Source of the DNA: Halomonas halmophila
Lineage (GTDB): Bacteria > Pseudomonadota > Gammaproteobacteria > Pseudomonadales > Halomonadaceae
DNA: 46,550 nucleotides
Assembly: GCF_006540005.1 (NCBI RefSeq)
Contig: NZ_BJOC01000034.1
Location: forward strand, 1-46,550
Reading direction: 5' to 3'
Both the position numbers and the translations under genes were made by a program. This document shows positions 17,065 to 25,865 of the stretch, one piece after another. The notes beneath the pieces were generated by a model. It had not been told where the DNA came from, made no database searches, and worked only from the letters and a program-made list of their open reading frames with translations. Position 1 is the first letter of the stretch; each line of letters opens with the position of its first letter.

Positions 17065-18345
17065 TCAGTCCCCCATCAGCAGGTTGGGCAACCATAGCGA
17101 GAGAGCCGGGACATAGGACACCAGCAACAAAACCACCAGGTTGCAGATCAGGAAGGGCACGATGGCGCGAGCCACCTGCAGCATCGGCAACTTTCCGATA
17201 CCCGAGACCACGAACAGACAGACCCCGAGCGGCGGTGTTGTCAGGCCGATCATCAGGTTGAGCACCGCCATCAGGCCAAAGTGAATCGGGTCCATGCCGA
17301 TTCCAGTGGCCACGCCCATCAGCGCCGGGAAAAGGATGATCAGCGCGGCAATGGTCTCCATGAAGGTGCCGACGAACAGCAGGATCAGGTTGAGAATCAG
17401 GATCACCACCAGCGGGTTCTCGCTGATGTTCAGGATCAGGCCTGCGACCATTTGAGGGATCTGCTCGCTGGTCAGGATCCAGCCGAAGAGGTTGGCCAGC
17501 CCCACGAGCAGCATCAGAGACCCCGAAGTCAGCACCGTGTCGACGACGATCTGCGGCAGATTGCGCCAGTTGATACCCTTGTAGACAAACATCCCGATCA
17601 CCAGAGCGTAGAGACTGGCGACGATCGAAGCTTCGGTGGGAGTGAAAAAACCGCCGATGATGCCGTAGAGGATGATGAAGGTCATCAGCAGCGCCCAGAA
17701 GGCGCTGCGACCTTCCTGCACCAGCTCTCGGAAGGTGGAACGTTTCTCCCGAGGATAGCCGCGTTTCACCGCCAAGATGTAGACGGTGATCATCATCGCC
17801 AGCCCCATCAGCAAACCCGGAATGGCGCCGGCGAGGAACATCTTGCCCACCGAGACGCCGGACAACGAACCAGCAATGATCATCGGCACGCTGGGCGGAA
17901 TGATCGGTCCTACCGTCGACGAGGCGGCTGTCACCGCGGCAGCGAAGGGCTTGTCGTAGCCGGCGCGGGCCATGCCCGGGATCATCACAGAGCCGATGCT
18001 GGCGGCATCGGCTACGGCAGTGCCGGAAATGCCGCCAAAGATCATCGAGCCACCCACGTTGGCCAGCCCCAGGCCGCCACGAATATGGCCGACCAGGGCA
18101 TTCGAGAAACGCACGATGTGATGGGTGATGTTGCCGACGTTCATAAGGTTGCCAGCCAGCACGAAACCCGGAATGCACAGCAGTACGAAGGAATCGAGGC
18201 CGGCATACATGCGCTGTGGAACGATGGTCAGCGAGATGTCGGCAAGCAGCAGGTAGGACAGCGAGGCGATGCCCAGCGAGAAGGCAATGGGGATGCCGAT
18301 CAACAACAGGACGATGAATACGCTGAACAGGACGGCGATTTCCAT
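17065..18345 (-). CDS. dctM: TRAP transporter large permease DctM (hexuronate operon)
   Basis: Polytopic membrane protein (426 aa) of the DctM family, with FVLAGNLMNVGNIT, IFGGISGTAVADAASIG and TPTEASIVASLYAL. It pairs with the DctQ encoded immediately upstream; the stop and start overlap as TAATG. The ligand is probably a hexuronate or aldonate, inferred from the flanking uxuA, uxuB and manD genes. Confidence 0.93.
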   Translation of the reverse strand: MEIAVLFSVFIVLLLIGIPIAFSLGIASLSYLLLADISLTIVPQRMYAGLDSFVLLCIPGFVLAGNLMNVGNITHHIVRFSNALVGHIRGGLGLANVGGSMIFGGISGTAVADAASIGSVMIPGMARAGYDKPFAAAVTAASSTVGPIIPPSVPMIIAGSLSGVSVGKMFLAGAIPGLLMGLAMMITVYILAVKRGYPREKRSTFRELVQEGRSAFWALLMTFIILYGIIGGFFTPTEASIVASLYALVIGMFVYKGINWRNLPQIVVDTVLTSGSLMLLVGLANLFGWILTSEQIPQMVAGLILNISENPLVVILILNLILLFVGTFMETIAALIILFPALMGVATGIGMDPIHFGLMAVLNLMIGLTTPPLGVCLFVVSGIGKLPMLQVARAIVPFLICNLVVLLLVSYVPALSLWLPNLLMGD

Positions 18346-18914
18346 TATGGCGTCTCCTGGACGTGTTGTTCACCATCAGCGAGCGCCACGCAGGCTTCGA
18401 TCAGACCGATCGCTGCATACAGGGCGGAGAGCCCGAGCAGCGCGACGGTCGAGAAGAAGATGTAGTTCATAGGGACCTTGAGCGTCGGCGAGGTCTGAAA
18501 GGCGCCGACCTGGGCATACTGCATGGCATAAGGAACCATCCACGCAGCGAAAAGACCCACCGCCAAGCAACATAGCGCCCGATACAACAACTGGCCACGC
18601 CGACTCAAAAGATGCTGGAAAAGCTCGACATTGACGTGGCGGTTGCGGCGCAACACCAGGCCGGATGATAGCGCTACCAGGTAAATGAAAAGGTAACGCG
18701 ACAGCTCTTCGGTCCAGGCTGGAACAAAGGGGAGCGCCACGCGGGCGACGACCTGCAGAAGCACCACCGCAGCGATGCCTAGCAGTGCCAGCGAAGCGAG
18801 CAAGGCAAACAGGCGATCGAGGCCTTTCACCAGCCGACCGAAAACACCGCCCAGCGGGGGGATCTCGGTGATGCCATGCAGCGGATCGCTTGGTTCGGAG
18901 TCGAAATCGCTCAT
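18345..18914 (-). CDS. dctQ: TRAP transporter small permease DctQ (hexuronate operon)
   Basis: Small four-helix permease subunit (189 aa) with WTEELSRYLFIYLVALSSG after the first helix, as in the family. I prefer the ATG at 18914 (MSDFDSEP); an upstream in-frame ATG at 18938 overlaps the region just after the intercistronic hairpin. The N-terminal 30 residues are polar and cytoplasmic. It lies between dctP and dctM of the minus-strand operon. Confidence 0.88.
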   Translation of the reverse strand: MSDFDSEPSDPLHGITEIPPLGGVFGRLVKGLDRLFALLASLALLGIAAVVLLQVVARVALPFVPAWTEELSRYLFIYLVALSSGLVLRRNRHVNVELFQHLLSRRGQLLYRALCCLAVGLFAAWMVPYAMQYAQVGAFQTSPTLKVPMNYIFFSTVALLGLSALYAAIGLIEACVALADGEQHVQETP

Positions 18915-18945
18915 CAGGACTTTCCCTCGGCGAATCAATGAAAGG

Positions 18946-18969
18946 CCGGGCCCGACCAGACGGGCCCGG
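18946..18969 (-). other. intercistronic stem-loop between dctP and dctQ (hexuronate operon)
   Basis: A perfect 9-bp GC inverted repeat CCGGGCCCG / CGGGCCCGG with a 6-nt loop, between the dctP stop and the dctQ start. On the minus strand it is followed by CCTTTCATT. It mirrors the element at 11572-11596 in the other TRAP operon and probably lowers expression of the permease genes relative to dctP. Confidence 0.55.
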
Positions 18970-18986
18970 TGGGGACTATGATCCCG

Positions 18987-19955
18987 TCAGAGGTTCTGAA
19001 TCGCCTCGTAGAGCTTCTGCTGCTCGTCGGTGAGCGATGCCTTGACGGCCGCTGTGGCCTTCTTGGCGAAGGCTTCCTGATCAACCTCGACGAAATTCAT
19101 ACCGGCATCCTTGAGCGCTTTGCGTAGCCTTTTCTGATCCTCGGCGAAAAGCTTCTCTTCGTAGCTTTGCATCTTGTCGGCAGCGTCGAGAACGATCTTC
19201 TGCAGGTCTTCTGGCATCGACTCTAGCTTGTCCTTGCCGATCACCACGTAGATCCAGCTACGCACATGGTCGGTCATGTTCACGTAGTCCTGGACCTCGT
19301 CGAAGCTGGCGCTTTCGATCAGCGACAACGGGTTCTCTTGAGCATCGATGGTACCCTGCTGCAGCGCCGTGAAGACCTCACTGAAGGCCATCGGCGTCGG
19401 CTTGGCGCCGAGTGCCTGCCAGGTGTCGACGAACAGCGGCACGTTGGGCACGCGGAGGCGCAGGCCGTTGAGATCTGAAGGCTTCTTGATCGGCCGGTTG
19501 GAGGTCAGTTCGCGCGGGCCGCGTTCGAACCAGGCGATCGGCACCAGGCCGGTCTGAGCCTCGATCTGGGCTTCGATCTCATCGCCGATTTCGCCCTCGA
19601 CGGCCTTGCGCATGTGCTCGGAATCGCGAAACGCGTAGGGCACGGCCATCATCGCCGCCTTGGGCGCCCAGTTCTGCAGGCTCTCGCCGGTAATGGTCAT
19701 GTCGGCGGTGCCGAGCTGGATGCTGTTGATGACGTTCATCTCGCTGCCCAACTGCTCGTTGGGAAAGATCTGCACATCGATGCGGCCATCCGACTCCTTC
19801 TCTACGATCTGCTGGAAGCGCTCGGCGGCCTTGTTCCAGATGTGTTCCTCGTTGGCCAGATGGCCGAATTTGAGGGTGTAGTCGGCAGCCAGACCGGCCT
19901 GGCTGCCAAGCAGGGCGGCGCCGAGGACGGCGGTGGTGACGAGTCGCTTGAACAT
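18987..19955 (-). CDS. dctP: TRAP transporter substrate-binding protein DctP (hexuronate operon)
   Basis: Periplasmic solute-binding protein (322 aa) with a clear signal peptide (MFKRLVTTAVLGAALLGSQA, cleavage near GLA-AD). The LRLRVPNVPLF segment carries the conserved carboxylate-binding arginine, and the TIDAQENPLSLI block is typical of the DctP subgroup that binds uronates and aldonates. The ATG at 19955 has CAGGAG 8 nt upstream. Ligand candidates are D-glucuronate, D-mannonate or L-gulonate, from context only. Confidence 0.9.
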   Translation of the reverse strand: MFKRLVTTAVLGAALLGSQAGLAADYTLKFGHLANEEHIWNKAAERFQQIVEKESDGRIDVQIFPNEQLGSEMNVINSIQLGTADMTITGESLQNWAPKAAMMAVPYAFRDSEHMRKAVEGEIGDEIEAQIEAQTGLVPIAWFERGPRELTSNRPIKKPSDLNGLRLRVPNVPLFVDTWQALGAKPTPMAFSEVFTALQQGTIDAQENPLSLIESASFDEVQDYVNMTDHVRSWIYVVIGKDKLESMPEDLQKIVLDAADKMQSYEEKLFAEDQKRLRKALKDAGMNFVEVDQEAFAKKATAAVKASLTDEQQKLYEAIQNL

Positions 19956-20024
19956 GGCGTTGTCTCCTGGCACTTGCGGTTGTGGATTGTTGCTTGGAGT
20001 GCGGCTTGAGAGCCTAGTGGGCCG

Positions 20025-21047
20025 TCAGGCACCGATCTGGATCAGTACCTTGCGGACCCTTTCAGGATGATGATCGATCATCTGGATGGCATCGGGCATG
20101 TCGTCGAAGGGCAGGCGATGACTGACCAGCGCCAGCGGATCGAGCCGCCCGGATGCCATCAGGTCGATCACTTCCGGAAACTTGCGGTTGTTGAGACGCG
20201 AGCCGACCAGGGTCAACTCTTTCTTGATCACTTCCAGTTGCACCAGGTCGCTGGGGGTGGGGTCGAAGCCGAGCAGGCCGATGCGTCCCGCCGGGGAAGC
20301 CATCCGCAGCATTTGCGGCAGCAGGGCCGGCACGCAGGCAGCATCGGCGATCAACGGCATGCCCTCGCCGCCGGTCAGCGCCGCGGCCTCGGCCTCGACG
20401 TCCTGCTCCGCCCCGTTGAGCGTGCGGGTGGCCCCCAGCTCTCGGGCAGTGTCCAGACGGGCATCAATGACGTCGCTGACGGTGATGTCTTCGATCCCCT
20501 GAGCGCAAGCCACCTGCAGGATGGTCAGCCCGATCACGCCGGCGCCGAGAATCAACAGGCGATCGCCGGGATGCGGCTGCATGCGTCCCAGTACGTTGGC
20601 GGCGATGGTGTAGGGTTCGACCAGGGCCGCAGCATCCAGGCCCAGGCTCTCGGGCAGCCTGTGCACATTGGCGGCCGGTACATTGACCCGCTCCTCGAAG
20701 CCGCCGTTGCGGTGCACGCCGATCACCTCCAGCGAAGTGCAGACGTTGGGGCGACCAATACGGCAGGGGTAGCAGTGGCCGCAATTGATCACCGGGTCGA
20801 TGCACACCTGGTCACCGACGCTCACATCCTCGATGCCCTCCCCTACGGCCTCGACCAGGCCGGCAAACTCGTGGCCGGTAATGCGTGGAAAGCGTACGAA
20901 GGCGTTGTCACCGTGGATGATGTGCATATCGGAGCCACAGATCCCGGCGAAGCCCACTTTCACCACCACCTCACCCGGTGCGGCCTCGGGAGTCTCGGTA
21001 TCGACCAGGTGATAGTCCTGGGGCGCGTTTACCTGAAAGGCTTTCAT
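20025..21047 (-). CDS. zinc-dependent alcohol dehydrogenase, RspB/LgoD-like
   Basis: Medium-chain zinc dehydrogenase (340 aa). The catalytic zinc motif is GICGSDMH with GHEFAG; the structural zinc cysteines are in CGHCYPCRIGRPNVC; the NAD-binding motif is LGAGVIGL. It resembles E. coli RspB and L-galactonate 5-dehydrogenase. In this operon a gulonate/galactonate 5-dehydrogenase would yield fructuronate or tagaturonate, which UxuB can reduce. From memory, a related locus in Chromohalobacter salexigens was linked to L-gulonate use; I could not check that here. The gene follows manD by 12 bp. Confidence 0.8.
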   Translation of the reverse strand: MKAFQVNAPQDYHLVDTETPEAAPGEVVVKVGFAGICGSDMHIIHGDNAFVRFPRITGHEFAGLVEAVGEGIEDVSVGDQVCIDPVINCGHCYPCRIGRPNVCTSLEVIGVHRNGGFEERVNVPAANVHRLPESLGLDAAALVEPYTIAANVLGRMQPHPGDRLLILGAGVIGLTILQVACAQGIEDITVSDVIDARLDTARELGATRTLNGAEQDVEAEAAALTGGEGMPLIADAACVPALLPQMLRMASPAGRIGLLGFDPTPSDLVQLEVIKKELTLVGSRLNNRKFPEVIDLMASGRLDPLALVSHRLPFDDMPDAIQMIDHHPERVRKVLIQIGA

Positions 21048-21059
21048 CGGCTTACCTCG

Positions 21060-22271
21060 TTACCAGTGCCACAGGGTGCCATCCTCGAGCCGGTTGACCG
21101 GCAGGCTGGCACGACGATAGGGATACCTGGCGGCCGCCTGCTCGTCGATGTCGACGCCGTGTCCCGGCGCCTCCCCGACCAGGAAGTGACCGTCCTCGAA
21201 GCGGTAGTCGTGGGGGAAGACTTCATTGGTGACGTCTTCGTGGGGCATGTACTCCTGAATGCCGAAATTGGGCACCCAAGTATCGAAGTGGATCGCCGCC
21301 CCCAGGCACACCGGAGACAGGTCGGTAGGACCATGAAAACCGGTCCGCACGTGGTAGAGCCCGGCCAGGTCGGCCAAGCGCCGCATGTGGGTGATGCCGC
21401 CAGCGTGGGTCAGGGTAGCGCGGATGTAGTCGATCCACTGGTTCTCGATCAGCGCCTTGGCGTCATAGAGGCTATTGAAGACTTCACCCACTGCCAGTGG
21501 CGTCGTCGTATGCTGCCGAATCAAGCCAAAGCTCTCCTGATTTTCTGCCGGCACGCAGTCTTCCAGCCAGAACAGATTAAATGGCTCGACTTCCTTGCCC
21601 AGTCGCGCTGCCTCAATGGGAGTCAGCCGGTGGTGCACGTCGTGGAGCACATGCAGATCGTCCCCGAAGCGTTCGCGCACGGCGGCGAACAACTTGGGCG
21701 CATGGTTGAGGTACTTGGCAGTGTTCCAGACGTGTTCGGCCGGCAGGTCGGCATCAGCAGGTTCATAGCGCTCCCCGGGGGTCTTGGCCACGCCGTAGAT
21801 GCTGGCGATGCCCGGCACCCCGGCTTGCACCCGCACCGCCCGATAGCCTTCCTCGACATGCCGGGCGACCTCATCGAGACAGGCCTCGATATCCTTCCCC
21901 GTGGCATGACCATAGGCCATGACCCGCTCGCGGCTCTTGCCGCCCAGCAACTGGTACAGCGGCATGCCCGCGACCTTGGCCTTGATGTCCCACAGTGCCA
22001 TGTCCACGGCGCCGATGGCGCTCATGGTCACCGGCCCCCGCCGCCAGTAGGCTCCGCGATAGAGGTAGTGCCAGATGTCCTCGATGCGCTGAGGGTCGCG
22101 GCCAATCAAGGCAGGAATCACGTGTTCCTCGAGATAGGCGACCACCGCCTGCTCGCGACCATTGAGAGTGGCATCGCCGATACCGTAGACGCCTTCGTCG
22201 GTCACGATCTTGAGGGTAACGAAGTTGCGTCCCGGCGCAGTGACAATGGTATAGGCCCGTTCGATCTTCAT
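21060..22271 (-). CDS. manD: enolase-superfamily D-mannonate dehydratase ManD / RspA-like
   Basis: Enolase-superfamily dehydratase (403 aa). Metal ligands are visible as Asp211 (LHDVHHR), Glu237 (WLEDCVP) and Glu263 (VGEVF). Arg147, Tyr159 and the His in FHGPTDLSP match the ManD catalytic set. ManD enzymes convert D-mannonate and/or D-gluconate to 2-keto-3-deoxygluconate, some with very low efficiency, so the physiological role may differ from that of the non-homologous UxuA at the other end of this operon. It starts inside the regulator gene (ATGA overlap). Confidence 0.9.
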   Translation of the reverse strand: MKIERAYTIVTAPGRNFVTLKIVTDEGVYGIGDATLNGREQAVVAYLEEHVIPALIGRDPQRIEDIWHYLYRGAYWRRGPVTMSAIGAVDMALWDIKAKVAGMPLYQLLGGKSRERVMAYGHATGKDIEACLDEVARHVEEGYRAVRVQAGVPGIASIYGVAKTPGERYEPADADLPAEHVWNTAKYLNHAPKLFAAVRERFGDDLHVLHDVHHRLTPIEAARLGKEVEPFNLFWLEDCVPAENQESFGLIRQHTTTPLAVGEVFNSLYDAKALIENQWIDYIRATLTHAGGITHMRRLADLAGLYHVRTGFHGPTDLSPVCLGAAIHFDTWVPNFGIQEYMPHEDVTNEVFPHDYRFEDGHFLVGEAPGHGVDIDEQAAARYPYRRASLPVNRLEDGTLWHW

Positions 22272-23014
22272 GCCTGGATCTCCTCGGCGAGCGATGGTGT
22301 CTGGGCGGACTGGAACATCTCGGGAAAGCGGCGCACCAGATCGGGAAGCGACTCCAGAATCTCTCTCTGATGAATGCGCATCGTCTCTACTGCGGCTTCA
22401 GTATCCTGTCGTTCGATGGCGTCGACGATGGCCTCGTGCTGAGCGATCAGCTTGTCGAGTGGCGTGCTCTCGGGAACGCTCAAATAGCGCACCCGATCAA
22501 GCTGTGCCTTGACCTCTTCGGTCACCTTCCAGGCGGCCTGCTGGCCGATGCCCAACGAAAGGGTGCGATGGAAACTCTCGTCGAGCAGGAAGAAACGATC
22601 GTGATCGGCCGGCTCGCTGCAGCGACGCTGCCGCTCGATCAAATCGCGCAACTCGGCAAGTACCGGGGGCGCCAACCCGCGGTTCGCGGCCTCGCGTGCC
22701 ACGGCCACTTCTACCGCCTCACGCACGAAGCGTGCCTCGAGCACCGCCTGCTGAGAGATCTTGACCACAAAGGTGCCACGCTGCGGTCGCACCTCGACGA
22801 GCCCAGCCTCCGATAGCCGAATGAAGGCTTCACGGACCGGTTGGCGGCTTACCGTGAAGGTCTCGGCGAGTTCCTTTTCCGACAGCGCCTGACCCGGAGC
22901 CAGCTCCATGCGAATGATCGACTGACGCAATACCTCGTGAAGGCGCTGACGAACCGAATCGCTATCGCGGGTTTCCAGCCATAGAGCTTGTAGTGTCGTA
23001 TTCATGCGTTTCAT
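22268..23014 (-). CDS. GntR-family regulator, FadR subfamily
   Basis: Transcriptional regulator with an N-terminal winged helix ([20 protein letters not shown] and [19 protein letters not shown], about residues 25-75) and a C-terminal FCD-type helical effector domain containing metal-binding histidines (FHRTL, QHEAIV). It is the first gene of the manD-rspB-dctPQM-uxuB-uxuA operon and overlaps manD by ATGA, so it is the likely local regulator, probably sensing a uronate or aldonate. Start choice is uncertain: ATG 23014, ATG 23005 or GTG 23035 are all in frame with modest ribosome sites. Confidence 0.87.
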   Translation of the reverse strand: MKRMNTTLQALWLETRDSDSVRQRLHEVLRQSIIRMELAPGQALSEKELAETFTVSRQPVREAFIRLSEAGLVEVRPQRGTFVVKISQQAVLEARFVREAVEVAVAREAANRGLAPPVLAELRDLIERQRRCSEPADHDRFFLLDESFHRTLSLGIGQQAAWKVTEEVKAQLDRVRYLSVPESTPLDKLIAQHEAIVDAIERQDTEAAVETMRIHQREILESLPDLVRRFPEMFQSAQTPSLAEEIQA

Positions 23015-23062
23015 CCCGGTTCCGTCGGCGCGCACGCTGGTCGTCGCCTATCTGATATAACT

Positions 23063-23078
23063 AGTATGGTAGTATGGT
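23063..23078. promoter_or_regulatory. tandem 8-bp repeat in the gntR / mdlB-like divergent promoter region
   Basis: AGTATGGT occurs twice head to tail in an AT-rich patch of the short region between the GntR gene and the divergent hydroxyacid dehydrogenase. The ATGGT/ACCAT words resemble FadR-subfamily half sites, here as direct rather than inverted repeats. It is a candidate GntR operator. Confidence 0.35.
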
Positions 23079-23114
23079 GAAAGAAGCGAAAGGACTCACG
23101 ACCTAGACCTTGGT

Positions 23115-24341
23115 ATGACACCCAAGACGGAGGCCCCCTTGAAACGCCGCCCTTATGCCGGTACCGACTACCGTCGAGCCCTCAACATCGCCGACCTGGA
23201 GCGGATCGCTCAGCGCCGGCTCCCCCACCTCGTGTATGAATATCTGCAGGGCGGCGCCGATGACGAACGCACGTTGCGGCACAATCGCGACACCTTCGAT
23301 GACTACTTGTTTGAACCCAGAACATTGACCCGGGTCGGTCCTCGGGACCTTTCCACCACCTTGCAGGGCACGCTCCATGCCTTGCCCCTGGTGATCGGCC
23401 CGACTGGCTACAACGGCATGCTGACCCGCAACGGCGACGTCAAGCTGGCCACGGCCGCCTCGCGTAAAGATATCCCCTTCGTGCTGAGCAATGTCGCCAC
23501 GACTTCGCTGGAAGATATCGCCGCCCTTGAGGGGCTCGATGCCTGGATGCAGATCTACTTCTACCGTGATCGTGACTACGTCCGAAAACTGGTCGAACGC
23601 TGCCGCCATGCCGGTTACGGGACCCTCGTGGTCACCACCGACAGTGCCATCTACGGCAACCGTGAGTGGGATCTGCGCAACTTCCGTAAACCCATGCAGC
23701 CGACCCTGCGCAATCTCATCCACCTCCTGTCACGCCTGCGCTGGACCGCCGATGTGCTGGTTCCCGACGGCATGCCGACCTTCAAGAACCTGGGGGATCT
23801 TCTACCGCCTGGAAAACAATCCGTGCAGGGCGCATCGGCCATCATCGGCCAGCAGCTGGACCCGACGCTCAACTGGGACGACATCGCCTGGCTGCGTGAC
23901 CTCTGGCCGGGACGATTGATCATCAAGGGCATCCTGGCACCTGCCGAAGCCGAGCATGCCGCCGAGCTCGGCGTCGACGGCGTGGTGCTCTCCAACCATG
24001 GCGGACGACAGCTCGACCACGCCCTCTCTCCGCTGGATGTGTTGCCCGAGGCCAGGCGCCGAACGGGCAAACGCTGCCAGCTCTTCATCGACAGCGGCTT
24101 TCGACGCGGAACGGATATCGTCAAGGCGCTCGCACTGGGTGCGGATGCAGTATGGCTTGGGCGAGCAACCCTTTACGGGTTGGCCGCCGGTGGCCAGCCT
24201 GGCGTCCTGCACGCCCTGACAATACTGGAAAGGGAGCTCGACCGGGCCATTGGATTACTGGGGGTAAGCCGGATCGCCGACCTTAAGGCCAATATGCTTG
24301 CTCACAGGGCGCACACTCCACGAGCACACAGCCTCGATTGA
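23115..24341 (+). CDS. FMN-dependent alpha-hydroxyacid dehydrogenase, MdlB/LldD-like
   Basis: FMN TIM-barrel oxidase/dehydrogenase (408 aa) that oxidises an L-2-hydroxyacid to the 2-ketoacid, with electrons passing to the membrane quinone pool. The family blocks GPTGYNGM, VVTTDSAIYGNRE, IIKGIL, LSNHGGRQLD (catalytic His) and DSGFRRGTDIVKALALGADAVWLGR (given in part) are present. The residues after position 190 resemble the membrane-binding loop of (S)-mandelate dehydrogenase. ATG 23115 has no clear ribosome site; an in-frame TTG at 23139, 5 nt after GGAGG, is a strong alternative start. It is divergent from the GntR regulator. The substrate is not assignable; lactate, mandelate or a sugar acid are possible. 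Confidence 0.85.
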   Translation: MTPKTEAPLKRRPYAGTDYRRALNIADLERIAQRRLPHLVYEYLQGGADDERTLRHNRDTFDDYLFEPRTLTRVGPRDLSTTLQGTLHALPLVIGPTGYNGMLTRNGDVKLATAASRKDIPFVLSNVATTSLEDIAALEGLDAWMQIYFYRDRDYVRKLVERCRHAGYGTLVVTTDSAIYGNREWDLRNFRKPMQPTLRNLIHLLSRLRWTADVLVPDGMPTFKNLGDLLPPGKQSVQGASAIIGQQLDPTLNWDDIAWLRDLWPGRLIIKGILAPAEAEHAAELGVDGVVLSNHGGRQLDHALSPLDVLPEARRRTGKRCQLFIDSGFRRGTDIVKALALGADAVWLGRATLYGLAAGGQPGVLHALTILERELDRAIGLLGVSRIADLKANMLAHRAHTPRAHSLD

Positions 24342-24397
24342 CCTCCTGAAACCGGGGTATCATGGTCTGTGAAATTCGTCCCTAACAGGAGCCCGAG

Positions 24398-24772
24398 ATG
24401 GCATCTCTCCGCGACCAACTGAGCGGGCTGGTGTACTCGACCGAGCACGGCGATACCTGTCCGGATTGTCGGCAGCCGGTGGAGGAGTGCCGCTGTGCCG
24501 ACGCCGCCGAGGATGAACGCTTGTCGGCACTGGATGGCATCGTGCGCCTGCGGCGTGAAACCAAGGGCCGCAAGGGCAAGGGCGTGACCCTGGTGGAAGG
24601 GGTGCCGCTCAAGACCGAGGAGCTCAAGACCCTGGCCAAGGCCCTCAAGAAGCGCTGTGGCACCGGCGGCGCACTCAAGGAGGGCGTGATCGAGATCCAG
24701 GGGGATCAGCGCGATGCCCTGCAGGAAGAGCTCGAGAAGCGTGGCTTCAAGGTCAAGCGCGCCGGCGGCTAA
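24398..24772 (+). CDS. yciH: SUI1/eIF1-family protein YciH
   Basis: Small translation factor-like protein (124 aa). The N-terminal segment has a possible zinc knuckle, CPDCRQPVEECRC. The C-terminal SUI1 domain carries RRETKGRKGKGVTLVEG and LKKRCGTGGALKEGVIEIQGD, both diagnostic. In E. coli YciH can influence initiation fidelity. The start follows AACAGGAG. It lies 55 bp upstream of selD in the same direction and may be cotranscribed. Confidence 0.93.
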   Translation: MASLRDQLSGLVYSTEHGDTCPDCRQPVEECRCADAAEDERLSALDGIVRLRRETKGRKGKGVTLVEGVPLKTEELKTLAKALKKRCGTGGALKEGVIEIQGDQRDALQEELEKRGFKVKRAGG

Positions 24773-24827
24773 TCCCCCGGGCTTCCACGTGCGATACATC
24801 ACGCCCCATCTGCCAAGGAGACCCCCA

Positions 24828-25865
24828 ATGAGTGCGATCCGCTTGACCCAATACAGTCACGGCGCCGGCTGCGGCTGCAAGATCGCCCCCGACGTGCTGG
24901 ACGGCATTCTGGCCAAGGCCGGCCCCGGCGCCTCGAGCTCGCAACTGATCGTCGGCAACCAGGGGCGCGAGGACGCGGCGGTCTACGACCTGGGTGACGG
25001 CCGCGGCATGATTGCCACTACCGATTTTTTCATGCCGATCGTCGATGACCCCTTCGATTTCGGCCGCATCGCCGCGACCAATGCCATCAGTGATGTCTTC
25101 GCCATGGGCGGCTCGCCGGTCATGGCGCTGGGTATCCTGGGCTGGCCGCTGGACAAGCTCGGGGCGGATATCGCCGGGGACGTGGTCGGCGGCGCCCAGG
25201 CCGTGTGCCGGGAGCTGGGGCTGGCACTGGCCGGCGGGCATTCCATCGATGCCCCGGAGCCGATCTTCGGCCTGGCGGTCAACGGCCTGGTCGACCTCGA
25301 GCATCTCAAGCTCAACAAAGGGGCCAAGCCCGGCGACCTGCTCTATCTGACCAAGCCGCTCGGCGTGGGCATGCTGACCACGGCGGAGAAGCAGGGCCGC
25401 CTGGAGCCCGGTCATCAGGGCCTGGCCCGCCGCACCATGCTCGAGACCAACCGCATCGGCATGGCGCTGGCACGCATCCAGGGCGTGCATGCCATGACCG
25501 ACGTCACCGGCTTCGGCCTGGCCGGCCACCTGGCCGAGATGTGCGAGGCCAGTGGCGTGGCGGCACGCATCGACTTTCGCCGTCTGCCGCGCCTGGCCGA
25601 GGCCGAGGCCTATCGGCGCCAGGGGGCGGTGCCCGGCGGCTCGGGACGCAACCGCGAGGCCCTCGGCAAGGCCCTGCCGGCCATGGACGAGGCGCACTGG
25701 CAGTGGTTGTGCGATCCCCAGACCTCCGGCGGACTGTTGCTCTCGGTGCACCCGTCCTGGGAAGACGATATCGAACGCCTCGGGCGGGAATATGGCCTGG
25801 AGCTCGAACCCTTCGGGGAAGTCGTCACGGCCCATGGCGAGGCACGTATCGAGGTACGTGGATGA
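24828..25865 (+). CDS. selD: selenophosphate synthetase
   Basis: ATP-dependent selenide, water dikinase (345 aa) that makes selenophosphate, the selenium donor for selenocysteine and 2-selenouridine in tRNA. Cys15 and Lys18 in GAGCGCKI correspond to the catalytic Cys17 and Lys20 of the E. coli enzyme. Aspartates in REDAAVYDLG, TTDFFMPIVDDPFDFG and the GGHSIDAPEPIFGL block bind ATP and metal. The catalytic residue is Cys, not selenocysteine. The ATG at 24828 follows AAGGAG. The stop overlaps the mnmH start. No selA/selB/selC was seen, so tRNA modification is the supported local use. Confidence 0.97.
   Translation: MSAIRLTQYSHGAGCGCKIAPDVLDGILAKAGPGASSSQLIVGNQGREDAAVYDLGDGRGMIATTDFFMPIVDDPFDFGRIAATNAISDVFAMGGSPVMALGILGWPLDKLGADIAGDVVGGAQAVCRELGLALAGGHSIDAPEPIFGLAVNGLVDLEHLKLNKGAKPGDLLYLTKPLGVGMLTTAEKQGRLEPGHQGLARRTMLETNRIGMALARIQGVHAMTDVTGFGLAGHLAEMCEASGVAARIDFRRLPRLAEAEAYRRQGAVPGGSGRNREALGKALPAMDEAHWQWLCDPQTSGGLLLSVHPSWEDDIERLGREYGLELEPFGEVVTAHGEARIEVRG

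Noticed and set aside
20067..22370. 767-codon open frame on the plus strand opposite manD and the RspB-like gene
   Set aside because: High-GC shadow of two well-supported minus-strand genes; composition is rich in His, Gln, Gly and Asp and matches no family; no ribosome site.
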